The position numbers were made by a program, and so were the translations under genes. DNA of 64,000 nt, taken from assembly GCF_003594875.1 (NCBI RefSeq), contig NZ_QZEY01000005.1:124001-188000 (forward strand), given 5' to 3'. Within the stretch, counting starts at the first letter, position 1. Every line of letters begins with the position of its first letter. This DNA comes from Bailinhaonella thermotolerans (GTDB taxonomy: Bacteria > Actinomycetota > Actinomycetes > Streptosporangiales > Streptosporangiaceae). Shown piece after piece: positions 1 through 7,662 of the stretch. The notes beneath the pieces were generated by a model, which was not told the origin of the DNA, ran no database searches, and was given only the letters and a program-made list of their open reading frames with translations.

Positions 1-581
1 TGCGCCTGAGCGAGCTCGCCGGCGGCGCGGCGGTCCTGCCCGCGGACGCCCGGTTCTCGCCCGCGCCCCCGTCCCTGGTGCTCCACATCGTCACGGCGAT
101 CGTGTACGGCGTGGCGGGGGCGTTCCAGTTCGCGCCGGGGATACGCCGCCGCGCGCCCGGTACGCACCGCGCCCTCGGGCGGGTCCTGGTGCCGTGCGGG
201 CTCGCCGTGGCGCTCTCGGGCCTGTGGCTGACCTGGTTCCACCCGCGTCCGGAAGGCGACGAGCTCCTCGCCGTCTTCCGGTTCGGGTTCGGCTCGGCCA
301 TGGCCTTGTCCCTCGTCCTCGGCCTGGCCGCGATCCGGCGGCGGGACGTCGCGCGGCACCGCGCCTGGATGGCCCGGGGCTACGCGATCGGCCTGGGCGC
401 GGGCACGCAGGCGCTGACGCAGATCCCGGCGCTCCTGCTCCCCGGCCCGCCCGGCGAGACGACCCGGGCGCTGCTCCTCGCCGCCGGCTGGGTGATCAAC
501 CTGGCCGTGGCGGAGTGGTTCATCCGCACGCGGGCCGCCGTGCCGGGGGCGGCGCGCCGTACCGAACCGGTCAGCTCCTGA
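1..581 (+). CDS. DUF2306-type membrane protein, 5' end outside the window
   Basis: The reading frame is open from position 3 with no in-frame stop upstream, so the gene starts before the window. The visible C-terminal ~190 residues hold four or more hydrophobic segments separated by short basic loops (APGIRRRAPGTHRALGR, AIRRRDVARHRAWMARGY). That HR-x-x-GR and RHRAWM pattern is typical of the DUF2306 integral membrane family, whose function is unknown. The stop overlaps the convergent response regulator gene by 11 bases. A GTG-initiated shorter protein from 78 is possible but would cut the first hydrophobic segment close to its edge. Confidence 0.7.
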   Translation, partial: RLSELAGGAAVLPADARFSPAPPSLVLHIVTAIVYGVAGAFQFAPGIRRRAPGTHRALGRVLVPCGLAVALSGLWLTWFHPRPEGDELLAVFRFGFGSAMALSLVLGLAAIRRRDVARHRAWMARGYAIGLGAGTQALTQIPALLLPGPPGETTRALLLAAGWVINLAVAEWFIRTRAAVPGAARRTEPVSS

Positions 582-1302
582 CGCGGTTGGTCTCGTAGGC
601 CCACATGGCGATCTCGACCCGGTTCCGGGCGTCCAGCTTGGTCATGAGGCTGGCGATGTGGGACTTCACGGTGCTGAGGGAGATGTGCAGCTCGTCGGCG
701 ATCTCGCCGTTGGTGCGGCCGCGCGCCACGGCGGCCAGGATCTCCTCCTCCCTGGCCGTGAGCGGCTCGGCGGGGCGCGCCGACGGGGAGGCGGGACCGG
801 CGTGCGCGAAGGCCCCGAGCAGGCGCGCGGTGACGCTCGGGGCGATGAGCGCGTCGCCTCTGGCCGCGGCGTGGACGGCCTGGGAGAGCAGCTCCGAGCC
901 GGCGTTCTTGAGCAGGAAGCCCCGCGCGCCCGCCCGGAGCGCGGCGTAGACGTATTCGTCGAGGTCGAACGTGGTGATCACGACGACGGCCAGGGGGTCG
1001 GCGACGTCCGGGCCGGCGAGGCGGCGCGTGGCCTCGATGCCGTCGAGGCCGGGCATGCGGATGTCGAACAGGCACACGTCGGGTCGCAGCCGCCGCGCGA
1101 GCTCGACGGCCCGCCTCCCGTCGGCCGCCTGCCCGACGACCTCGATGTCCGGCTGGGCGTCCAGGATCATCGCGAGCCCGGTCCGCACGATCTCCTGGTC
1201 GTCGGCGACGAGGACGCTGACGCTCCCGCCGCCGGCCGTACCGTCCGGGTGGGCGCTCCCGCCTTCGCCGGCCGTGCCGGCGTCCGGGTGGTGGGCGCTC
1301 AC
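571..1302 (-). CDS. LuxR/NarL-family response regulator
   Basis: A 243-residue two-component response regulator. After a short Gly/Ala-rich N-terminal extension the receiver domain begins (VSVLVADDQEIVRTGL, with the acidic DD pair). The phospho-acceptor aspartate lies in CLFDIRMPGLDG, followed by the conserved T (VVITTFD) and K (GFLLKNA). A C-terminal LuxR helix-turn-helix follows (LTAREEEILAAVARGRTNGEIADELHISLSTVKSHI). The start is a GTG overlapping the TGA of the upstream kinase gene in a GTGA quartet, so the two are translationally coupled. It should be phosphorylated by the kinase encoded at 1299-2426. Target genes cannot be told from the sequence. Confidence 0.93.
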   Translation of the reverse strand: MSAHHPDAGTAGEGGSAHPDGTAGGGSVSVLVADDQEIVRTGLAMILDAQPDIEVVGQAADGRRAVELARRLRPDVCLFDIRMPGLDGIEATRRLAGPDVADPLAVVVITTFDLDEYVYAALRAGARGFLLKNAGSELLSQAVHAAARGDALIAPSVTARLLGAFAHAGPASPSARPAEPLTAREEEILAAVARGRTNGEIADELHISLSTVKSHIASLMTKLDARNRVEIAMWAYETNRVRS

Positions 1303-2426
1303 GCCGCCGCCCCGGCCCGGGGGAGGACGGCGGTGACGGTCCAGCCGCGCTCGGGGTCCGGGCCCGCCGTGCAGCTCCCGCCGAGCAGGCCGGCGCGCTC
1401 GATCATGCCGAGGAGCCCGTAACCCGGTGTCACGGCCGAGGCGGTCTCGCCGTCGTCGCGGACGCGCACGCGGACGGAGTCGTCGTCGGCGGTGACGCGG
1501 ACCTCGATGCGGGTGGCGTGGCGGGCGTGCCGCCGGGCGTTGGTGACGGCCTCCTGGGCGATGCGGTAGATCGCGGCCCCGACCTGCGGGGGGAGCCCGT
1601 CGAGGCCGTCGGGGACCTCGACCTCGACAGCCGGCCCCGCCCGGCCCCGGCTCGCGAGCCCCGCCAGGTCGGCGACCCCCCGTCCCGGCGCGAGGTCGGC
1701 GGGTTCGTTCCGGCGCAGGACGCGGACCATGGCGCGCATCTCGTCGAGGGCGCGCGCCGCCTCGGCCTCGATCAGGCGGAGCGCCTCGGTCGCCGCGTCG
1801 GGCCGCGTCGCCGCGGTCGCCAGCCCCGCCTGGGCGCGGATCGCCATCGCCGAGACGTGGTGGGCGACGGTGTCGTGCAGCTCGCGGGCGAGCTGTTCGC
1901 GTTCGAGCAGCTTGATCTGGTCGAGCTCGCGGGTGCGCGCCTTGGCCCGGTACCGGAAGGCCCAGCCCAGCGCGAAGGACGCGCAGACGACCGCAGCCGA
2001 GCCGACCAGGTCGGAGGGGGTGGTGCCGCGGTAGGCGGCCGACAGGCCGATCGCGGCGACGATGATCCCCAGCCCCGCCACCGTCTCGCGGCCGGACCCC
2101 CAGCGGAACAGCGAGTACGGCAGGAGCAGCAGGTACACCAGGGAGTACATCTCCAGCGGCTGGCCGATCAGCCACTGGGCCAGGGCCGAGACGCCGAAGC
2201 AGATCGCGACCAGCAGCAGCGGCCGGGACCGCCGCCACAGCAGGGTCGGCACGAGCCCCACCGCGACGACCGTCGAGACGGCCCGCCAGGGAAGGTCCGG
2301 CCGCAGCACCCCTTCGAGCACGGTGACGGGCACGAGGGTCCCCACGAGCGCCCAATCCCGCCACCCCGGCCCCGGCGGGCTCGGAGGCCGGGGCTCGTCC
2401 CACACGGAGCGCAGAAGGCCGTGCAC
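1299..2426 (-). CDS. NarL-type sensor histidine kinase (HisKA_3)
   Basis: A 375-residue membrane sensor kinase. The N-terminal half contains several hydrophobic segments. It is followed by the HisKA_3 dimerisation helix with the phospho-accepting histidine in QLARELHDTVAHHVSAMA, and by an HATPase domain with the N box (YRIAQEAVTNARRHA) and a C-terminal GYGLLGMIERAGLLGG box. The start is read as GTG just after a G-rich stretch. The gene is coupled to the response regulator by a 4-base overlap. The input signal is unknown; there is no large extracellular domain, so sensing within the membrane is plausible. Confidence 0.92.
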   Translation of the reverse strand: MHGLLRSVWDEPRPPSPPGPGWRDWALVGTLVPVTVLEGVLRPDLPWRAVSTVVAVGLVPTLLWRRSRPLLLVAICFGVSALAQWLIGQPLEMYSLVYLLLLPYSLFRWGSGRETVAGLGIIVAAIGLSAAYRGTTPSDLVGSAAVVCASFALGWAFRYRAKARTRELDQIKLLEREQLARELHDTVAHHVSAMAIRAQAGLATAATRPDAATEALRLIEAEAARALDEMRAMVRVLRRNEPADLAPGRGVADLAGLASRGRAGPAVEVEVPDGLDGLPPQVGAAIYRIAQEAVTNARRHARHATRIEVRVTADDDSVRVRVRDDGETASAVTPGYGLLGMIERAGLLGGSCTAGPDPERGWTVTAVLPRAGAAA

Positions 2427-2715
2427 CCCCTCATGGTACGGCTCCCGCCCCGAATGCCCCCATATGACGACCTGGAACGACAGCGCGGATCAGTCGCCGG
2501 CGGGGAGCCGCGCCGCGCCCGGGGAAAGACGCCCCGCGACCCCCCGCCGAGCTCCGCGACCCACCCTCGCCGGCGCGTAGCCCCGCCCGCCGTACGGGGG
2601 CGGCGGAGATTTCTTGGGATTCTTCCGGTTCTCGTGTCACAGGGGGCGGGGCTGTCTCGTCTCGGGCACTGACGACGGGTTCTGAGCGAACCGTCCTGAC
2701 GATGAGGAGCCGGAG
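2427..2715. other. Divergent intergenic region
   Basis: 289 bases separate the divergent kinase and SDR genes, and both promoters should lie here. It contains one CCGTACGGGGG element near 2590 and a less GC-rich patch (gagatttcttgggattcttcc, about 2606-2626). No coding sequence was recognised. Confidence 0.4.
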
Positions 2716-3483
2716 ATGGAAGAGCGGACCGCGCAGCAGAGGGTCGCACTGGTCAGCGGGGCGAACAAGGGGATCGGGCGGGCGGTCGCCGAGCGGCTGG
2801 GCGCGCTGGGCATGACGGTGCTGGTCGGCGCGAGGGACGCCGGGCGCGGCGAGGAGGCCGCCCGGGAGCTGCGCGCGGCGGGCCACGACGCGCACGCGAT
2901 CACCCTGGACGTCACCGCCGAGGACACCGTCCGAGCGGCGGCCGCGACGGTCGAGGAGCGCTTCGGCCGCCTCGACGTGCTGGTCAACAACGCGGGCATC
3001 ACCGGCTCCGGGCGGGTCTCGCCCGAGAAGGCCACCGACCAGATCCCCAGCGCCGTGCCGCTGGACATGGTCCGGGCGGTGTTCGAGACCAACGTCTTCG
3101 GGGTGATCGCGCTGACCAACGCCATGCTGCCGCTGCTGCGCCGGTCGCCGGCGGCGCGCATCGTCAACGTCAGCAGCCACGCGGCCTCGCTGACCCTGAC
3201 CAGCGACCCGGACGGCCCCTTCTCGGCCCTGCTGCCCTCGGCCGCCTACACGCCGTCCAAGGCCGTCCTCAACGCCCTGACCGTGCAGTACGCCAACGAG
3301 CTGCGCGAGGACGGGATCCTCGTCAACGCCGCCGCGCCCGGCTACGTCGACACCGACATCAACGACCACAACGGGTTCCTCACCCCCGCCGAGGGCGCCG
3401 CGGTCATCGTCCGCCTGGCCACCCTCGGCCCGGGCGGCCCCACCGCCGGGTTCTTCGCCGAGGACGGCCCGCTCCCCTGGTGA
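2716..3483 (+). CDS. Short-chain dehydrogenase/reductase
   Basis: A 255-residue classical SDR. Visible motifs are the NAD(P)-binding TGxxxGIG variant GANKGIG (residues 15-21), the NNAG motif in VLVNNAGITG, the serine region IVNVSSHAAS and the catalytic YTPSK (YxxxK). An AGGAG ribosome site lies 7 bases before the ATG. Substrate is unknown; NADP-type carbonyl reduction is the family norm. It lies 102 bases upstream of an ECF41-type sigma factor. ECF41 genes are known to sit beside oxidoreductases, epimerases and carboxymuconolactone decarboxylases, so this SDR is a candidate target of that sigma factor. Confidence 0.9.
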   Translation: MEERTAQQRVALVSGANKGIGRAVAERLGALGMTVLVGARDAGRGEEAARELRAAGHDAHAITLDVTAEDTVRAAAATVEERFGRLDVLVNNAGITGSGRVSPEKATDQIPSAVPLDMVRAVFETNVFGVIALTNAMLPLLRRSPAARIVNVSSHAASLTLTSDPDGPFSALLPSAAYTPSKAVLNALTVQYANELREDGILVNAAAPGYVDTDINDHNGFLTPAEGAAVIVRLATLGPGGPTAGFFAEDGPLPW

Positions 3484-3585
3484 AGCCGTACGGATGATCG
3501 CGGCGGCGGGCGGTGTTCACGGTTGAACGGGGTTCGCGCTCGTCGCCGGAGTGGCGGGGACGAGGTCTGGACGGGGAGGAAGACG

Positions 3586-4539
3586 ATGGCCGCCGAGGGG
3601 GCGCCCGAAGCCGGCGCGAGCCGTGCCGGCGAGTTCCAGGAACTGCGATCGCTGCTGTTCGCGATCGCCTACCGGATCCTGGGGAGTGTGAGCGAGGCCG
3701 AGGACGCGGTCCAGGAGACCTGGCTGCGGTACCAGGCCACCGCGACCGAGCCCCGCTCGGCCAAGGCGTTCCTGTCGGCGACCGTGACCCGGATCTCGAT
3801 CGACGTGCTGCGCTCGGCCCGCGTCCGGCGCGAGGAGTACCCCGGGCCGTGGCTGCCCGAGCCGCTGCTCGCCGACCCGTACGCGGACCCGGCGCGCGCG
3901 GCCGAGCTGGCCGACTCGCTGTCCACGGCGGCGCTGCTGCTGCTGGAACGGCTCAGCCCGCTGGAGCGGGCGGTGTTCGTGCTGCGGGAGGTGTTCGACT
4001 TCGGCTTCCCCGAGATCGCCTCGGCCGTGGGGCGCTCGGAGGCGGCCGTCCGCCAGCTCGTGGTGCGGGCACGCCGTCACATGGACGCCGGGCGGCCCCG
4101 CTTCGAGGCCGGCCGGGCCGAGCGGGACGAGCTGGCCGGGCGGTTCCTGGACGCCTTCCGGGACGGGGACGTCGACGGGCTGACCGCGCTGCTGGCCGCC
4201 GACGTCCAGCTCGTCGGCGACAGCGGGGGCCGGGCCCCCCGGTGGGCCGAGCGCTTCGTGGGCGCCGAGAACGTGGGCCGCGTGCTCGCCGACCTCCTCG
4301 CGCTCTTCGCCCGGATCGACGGGACGCTGGAGCCGCGCCAGGTGAACGGCCGGCCCGGCGCGGTCTTCCGGGACCGGGACGGCAAGGTCCTCAACACCTG
4401 GACGCTCGACATCCGCGACGGGCGGGTCCAGACCATCCACACGGTGAACAATCCCGACAAGCTCCGCCACCTGGGCCCGGTGGGGGACGCCTGGGCCACC
4501 CTGCGCGAGGCGACCTCGGCGGCCCGCCCCACGGACTGA
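3586..4539 (+). CDS. ECF41/SigJ-type sigma factor with SnoaL-like C-terminal domain
   Basis: A 317-residue extracytoplasmic-function sigma factor. Region 2 (SLLFAIAYRILGSVSEAEDAVQETWLRY) recognises the -10 element. Region 4 (LSPLERAVFVLREVFDFGFPEIASAVGRSEAAVRQLVVRARRH) recognises the -35. A C-terminal SnoaL-like fold carries the family signatures GDSGGRAP (the DGGGR motif) and NNPDKL near the end. In ECF41 proteins this extension acts as a built-in anti-sigma module, and indeed no separate anti-sigma gene is adjacent. ATG 3586 is chosen for its GGAGGAAG ribosome site; an upstream TTG at 3523 is in frame but lacks support. Confidence 0.92.
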   Translation: MAAEGAPEAGASRAGEFQELRSLLFAIAYRILGSVSEAEDAVQETWLRYQATATEPRSAKAFLSATVTRISIDVLRSARVRREEYPGPWLPEPLLADPYADPARAAELADSLSTAALLLLERLSPLERAVFVLREVFDFGFPEIASAVGRSEAAVRQLVVRARRHMDAGRPRFEAGRAERDELAGRFLDAFRDGDVDGLTALLAADVQLVGDSGGRAPRWAERFVGAENVGRVLADLLALFARIDGTLEPRQVNGRPGAVFRDRDGKVLNTWTLDIRDGRVQTIHTVNNPDKLRHLGPVGDAWATLREATSAARPTD

Positions 4540-4572
4540 GCCTCGCGCGAGCCGTACGGCCGCCGCCGCGTG

Positions 4573-5472
4573 TCACAGGTCGAGGACGGCCTTTCCGGGG
4601 ACGCGGCGGGAGAGGAGGGCGTCGGCGGCCTCCACGGCCTTGTCCCAGGGGCCGCGCCAGCCGACCTGCGCGTCCAGCTCGCCCGCGGCCAGCAGTTCGA
4701 GCAGGTGCGCGAGGTCGCCGCCGAAGGGGGTCGCGACGTTGAAGTTCTCGATCCGGCCCCGGGCGGACCGCGTGCCCGCCAGCTCGAAGTCGATGAGCGT
4801 GGCCTCGCGGGCGGCGCGGCCGATGGCCATCACCACGCCGTCGTCCTCCAGCCGGTAGAACGCCTCCGCGAGCTGCCGCCCGCCCACGTGGTCCAGCACG
4901 CCGTACACCCGCCCCGCCAGGTTCTCCGGGCCGAAGACGACCTCCGAGGCGCCCAGCTCGCGCAGCCCCTCGGCGCGGGCGGGGCCGCCGACCGAGGCGA
5001 CGACGTGCGCGCCCGCGCGGGCGGCGAGCTGTACGGCGTAGCGGCCGGCGCCGCCGGACGCCCCGGTGACCAGGACGCGGCGGCCCGTGACCGGGCCGAG
5101 CCTGCGGACGGCCTGCAGCGCGGTGACCCCGGCGACCGGCAGCGCGGCGGCCAGGCCCAGATCGACGGAGTCGGGGACGACGGCCAGCTCGGAGGTGTCC
5201 ACGGCGCGCAGCTCCGCCCAGGCCCCCGACCAACCGAAGGTGACCACGCGGGTCCCGGCGGCGGGCCCCGAGCCGTCGGCGGCGGCCCGGACGACCACCC
5301 CGGCGGCGTCCCACCCCGGCACGTGGCCGGGCCGGGGCGTCGCGCTGCGGTAGGCGATCTCGCCGAAGTTGAGCGAGAAGGCCGCCACCCGGATCAGCGC
5401 CTGGGAGGGCGCGGGGACCGGGTCGGGCACGTCGGCGAAGGAGAGGTCCGGGTTGAAGGTCAGCGCTCGCAT
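4573..5472 (-). CDS. Zinc-free quinone oxidoreductase-like MDR protein
   Basis: About 300 residues of the medium-chain dehydrogenase/reductase superfamily. The GroES-like N-terminal domain contains the NFGEIAYR motif and PGWDAAGVVV. The Rossmann domain has VLVTGASGGAGRYAVQLA (residues ~135-155). The zinc-ligand cysteines of alcohol dehydrogenases are absent, so an NADPH-dependent quinone/enone reductase is likely. The ATG at 5472 has an AGGAG five bases upstream; the in-frame GTG at 5478 overlaps that site and is rejected. It points toward the end of the sigma factor gene (convergent). Confidence 0.87.
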   Translation of the reverse strand: MRALTFNPDLSFADVPDPVPAPSQALIRVAAFSLNFGEIAYRSATPRPGHVPGWDAAGVVVRAAADGSGPAAGTRVVTFGWSGAWAELRAVDTSELAVVPDSVDLGLAAALPVAGVTALQAVRRLGPVTGRRVLVTGASGGAGRYAVQLAARAGAHVVASVGGPARAEGLRELGASEVVFGPENLAGRVYGVLDHVGGRQLAEAFYRLEDDGVVMAIGRAAREATLIDFELAGTRSARGRIENFNVATPFGGDLAHLLELLAAGELDAQVGWRGPWDKAVEAADALLSRRVPGKAVLDL

Positions 5473-5568
5473 CGTCACTCCTGGGATGAAGGGTTGTGGG
5501 ACGACCCTGACGGACCGCGCGCACGACCGGCCGACGGTTTTCGCACGGCCGCGCCGGGCCCCGCCGGC

Positions 5569-6987
5569 TCACGCGGCCAGGCCGTGCCGCTCGTCGTCGC
5601 GCGGGCGGGTGATCGTACGGACCGGCGCGACGGTGGCGGGAGCAGACGGGACCGCGGAAGCGGAAGCGGAAGTGGAAGCGGAAGCGGAAGCGGAAGCGGG
5701 AGCGGAAGCGGGAGCGGAAGCGGGAGCGGAAGCGGGAGCGAAAGCGGAAGCGGGAGCGGCGGGAGCGGGTACGGCGGCGGCCGGGGCCTGCGCGGCGGCC
5801 GGCCACAGGACGCGGGCCGTGATGCCGGCCACGAGGGCGAACGCGGTGAGCACGGCGGCGGTCACGGTCATCCCGGCGGTGGTGGCGAGCCAGCCCGCGA
5901 GGGGGTAGGTGACCAGCCAGGCCGCGTGGGAGAGGGAGAACTGCGCCGCGAAGGCCGCCGCCAGGTCGGCCGGCCGCACCGAGCCGCGGATCAGCCGGCC
6001 GGTCGGGGTGAGCGCGGCGGACGTGGCGGCGCCCAGGAGGGCCCAGGTGATCAGCAGCACCGGCCAGGACAGGACCCCCGCCGCCACCACGGCGGTGAAG
6101 GCGGCCAGGGCCAGGGCGAGCACGGCGGCCGCGGGCAGCATCACCGCGCGGTCCCCGAGCCGGTCGAGCACCCGGGGCAACAGCAGGGCCACGGCCATCG
6201 ACCCGGCCCCGAACGCGCCGAGCGCGATCGAGACGTCGCCCGCCGTACGCCCCAGGTGGTCGCGGACCAGGACGACGGTGTTGACGATGACCAGGGAGCC
6301 CGCCGCCGCCACGCTCATGTTCAGGGCGAGCAGGGCGCGCAGCCCCGCCCGCCTCCCGAAGAGCCGGGCGCCGTAGGTGGTCCTGGCGAGGACGCCGCCG
6401 CTTCGCCGTACGGCCGCCGGCCGGGGCAGGAGGACCGACACGACGAGCGCGGCCGAGGCCAGGAAGCCGACCACGGTGCCGAAGAACAGCCAGTTGTAGC
6501 TGATCAGGGTCAGCAGCCCGGCCGCGAGGACGGGGCTGAACAGGCTCTCCAGGTCGTAGGCGAGCCGGGACAGCGACAGCGCGCGGGTGTAGTCGCGCTC
6601 GGCCGGGAGCACCTCGGGGATGGTGGCCTGGAAGGTCGGGGTGAAGGTCGCCGACGCGGCCTGGAGGAGGAAGATCAGCACGTAGATCTGCCAGACCTCG
6701 GTGACGAACGGCAGCGCCAGGGCGACGCCGCCGCGGATGAGATCGGCGGCCACCATGAGGGTCCGGCGCGGGATCCGGGTGGCGTAGGCGCCGACCAGCG
6801 GCGCGATGCCGACGTAGGCCACCATCTTGATGGCCAGCGCGGTGCCGAGTACGGCGGAGGTGCCGCCCCCCGCGAGGTCGTAGGCGAGCAGGCTGAGCGC
6901 CACGGTGGCCAGCCCGGTGCCGACCAGGGCGATGGCCTGCGCCGCGAACAGGTGCCGGTAGGTGCGATCGCGTAGTACGGACAACAT
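5569..6987 (-). CDS. MFS efflux transporter with low-complexity Ala/Ser/Pro tail
   Basis: About 472 residues. The first ~410 form a standard 12-helix major facilitator protein (AQAIALVGTGLATVALSLLAY; loop ATRIPRRTLMVAADLIRGG), likely a drug or metabolite exporter in the membrane. The C-terminal ~60 residues are an (AP/AS)n tail encoded by a pure hexanucleotide tract at about 5654-5770, unlike the rest of the gene. The ArsR-family gene lies just upstream on the same strand with a perfect operator between the two, so the pump is probably ArsR-controlled. Start ATG 6987 follows a GGGAGGG ribosome site. Confidence 0.88.
   Translation of the reverse strand: MLSVLRDRTYRHLFAAQAIALVGTGLATVALSLLAYDLAGGGTSAVLGTALAIKMVAYVGIAPLVGAYATRIPRRTLMVAADLIRGGVALALPFVTEVWQIYVLIFLLQAASATFTPTFQATIPEVLPAERDYTRALSLSRLAYDLESLFSPVLAAGLLTLISYNWLFFGTVVGFLASAALVVSVLLPRPAAVRRSGGVLARTTYGARLFGRRAGLRALLALNMSVAAAGSLVIVNTVVLVRDHLGRTAGDVSIALGAFGAGSMAVALLLPRVLDRLGDRAVMLPAAAVLALALAAFTAVVAAGVLSWPVLLITWALLGAATSAALTPTGRLIRGSVRPADLAAAFAAQFSLSHAAWLVTYPLAGWLATTAGMTVTAAVLTAFALVAGITARVLWPAAAQAPAAAVPAPAAPASAFAPASAPASAPASAPASASASASTSASASAVPSAPATVAPVRTITRPRDDERHGLAA
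5654..5770. repeat. Hexanucleotide microsatellite GCGGAA/GCGGGA inside a CDS
   Basis: About 19 head-to-tail copies of a 6-base unit (GCGGAA with GCGGGA variants and single changes such as GTGGAA and GCGAAA). It lies in frame within the transporter gene and encodes the alternating Ala-Ser/Ala-Pro tail. The 6-base period keeps the frame when copy number changes. Confidence 0.9.
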
Positions 6988-7026
6988 CACTCCGCCCTCC
7001 CAGGCCGGTCACCGGCCTTTGGTTCT

Positions 7027-7048
7027 CATGTGCGCATTTGCGCACATG
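7027..7048. promoter_or_regulatory. Perfect palindrome, probable ArsR operator
   Basis: Arms CATGTGCGCA and TGCGCACATG are separated by TT, giving 10-base perfect arms. It lies 40 bases before the transporter start and 40 bases after the ArsR gene stop. Size and symmetry fit an ArsR/SmtB operator overlapping the transporter promoter. Confidence 0.7.
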
Positions 7049-7087
7049 TTAACCAGAGGGGGATGCGGAGAAATTCCCGCCCCGGGA

Positions 7088-7450
7088 TCAGGAGTGCCAG
7101 GGCTCCCCGGTGACCTTGTGGTCGGCGTGGTTCAGCGCCTCCGCCACGAGCCCGCGCAGGTGCCCGTCGCGCAGGGAGTAGACCGCCCGGCGGCCGTCCC
7201 TCCTGGACTGGACCAGGTTCGCCAGCCGCAGTTTGGCCAGGTGCTGGCTGACGGCCGGGCGCGCCGCGCCGCTGGCCTCGGCGAGCTCGGTGACGTCCGC
7301 CTCGCCTTCGGACAGCAGCCAGAGCAGGTGCAGCCGCGTGGGATCGGACAGCAGCGCGAACACCGCGCTGGCCTGCTCCAACTGCTCCCGGTCCGGGACC
7401 CGCTCGTGCCGGTGGACGGCCGAGGACGACGTCTCCCCACGCTCTGACAT
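7088..7450 (-). CDS. ArsR/SmtB-family transcriptional repressor
   Basis: A 120-residue winged-helix regulator. The core reads LEQASAVFALLSDPTRLHLLWLLSEGEADVTELAEASGAARPAVSQHLAKLRLANLVQSRRDGRRAVYSL, with SDPTRL before the helix-turn-helix and the wing SRRDGRRAVY. It ends in a short His-containing tail (HADHKVTGEPWHS). The usual ELCVCDL metal motif is replaced by EADVTEL, so an alpha3 cysteine metal site is absent; sensing through the C-terminal histidines or a non-metal ligand is possible. It precedes the MFS pump in the same direction with an operator between them. Confidence 0.93.
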   Translation of the reverse strand: MSERGETSSSAVHRHERVPDREQLEQASAVFALLSDPTRLHLLWLLSEGEADVTELAEASGAARPAVSQHLAKLRLANLVQSRRDGRRAVYSLRDGHLRGLVAEALNHADHKVTGEPWHS

Positions 7451-7662
7451 GCGGCCATCGTATGGCCGCCGGCCGCCCCGGCCCCGCTCCCGCCCGTCCG
7501 TCGCGCGAGTGAGCCGCCGCGTCTCCCCAGGTCAGCGCTCCGCCCTGGCGGCGAGGCGCTCCGCCGTACGGGGGAGAGGGGTGACCGCCCGCGCGGGCGA
7601 TGTGGGGCGCGGGCGGTTCGCGGAGACTCCTCGGTGTCTTTCCGCGACACCTGGAGAACACG

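Noticed and set aside
571-2403. A single 610-residue minus-strand protein joining kinase and response regulator regions
   Set aside because: Only its C-terminal third is meaningful; the rest is a shifted frame of the kinase gene. The true genes overlap by GTGA at 1299-1302.
4391-7045. Very long minus-strand open frame (884 codons) and similar long frames across the window
   Set aside because: It runs antisense or out of frame to well-supported genes, is extremely rich in Arg/Pro/Gly/Ala, and reflects high GC at third codon positions.
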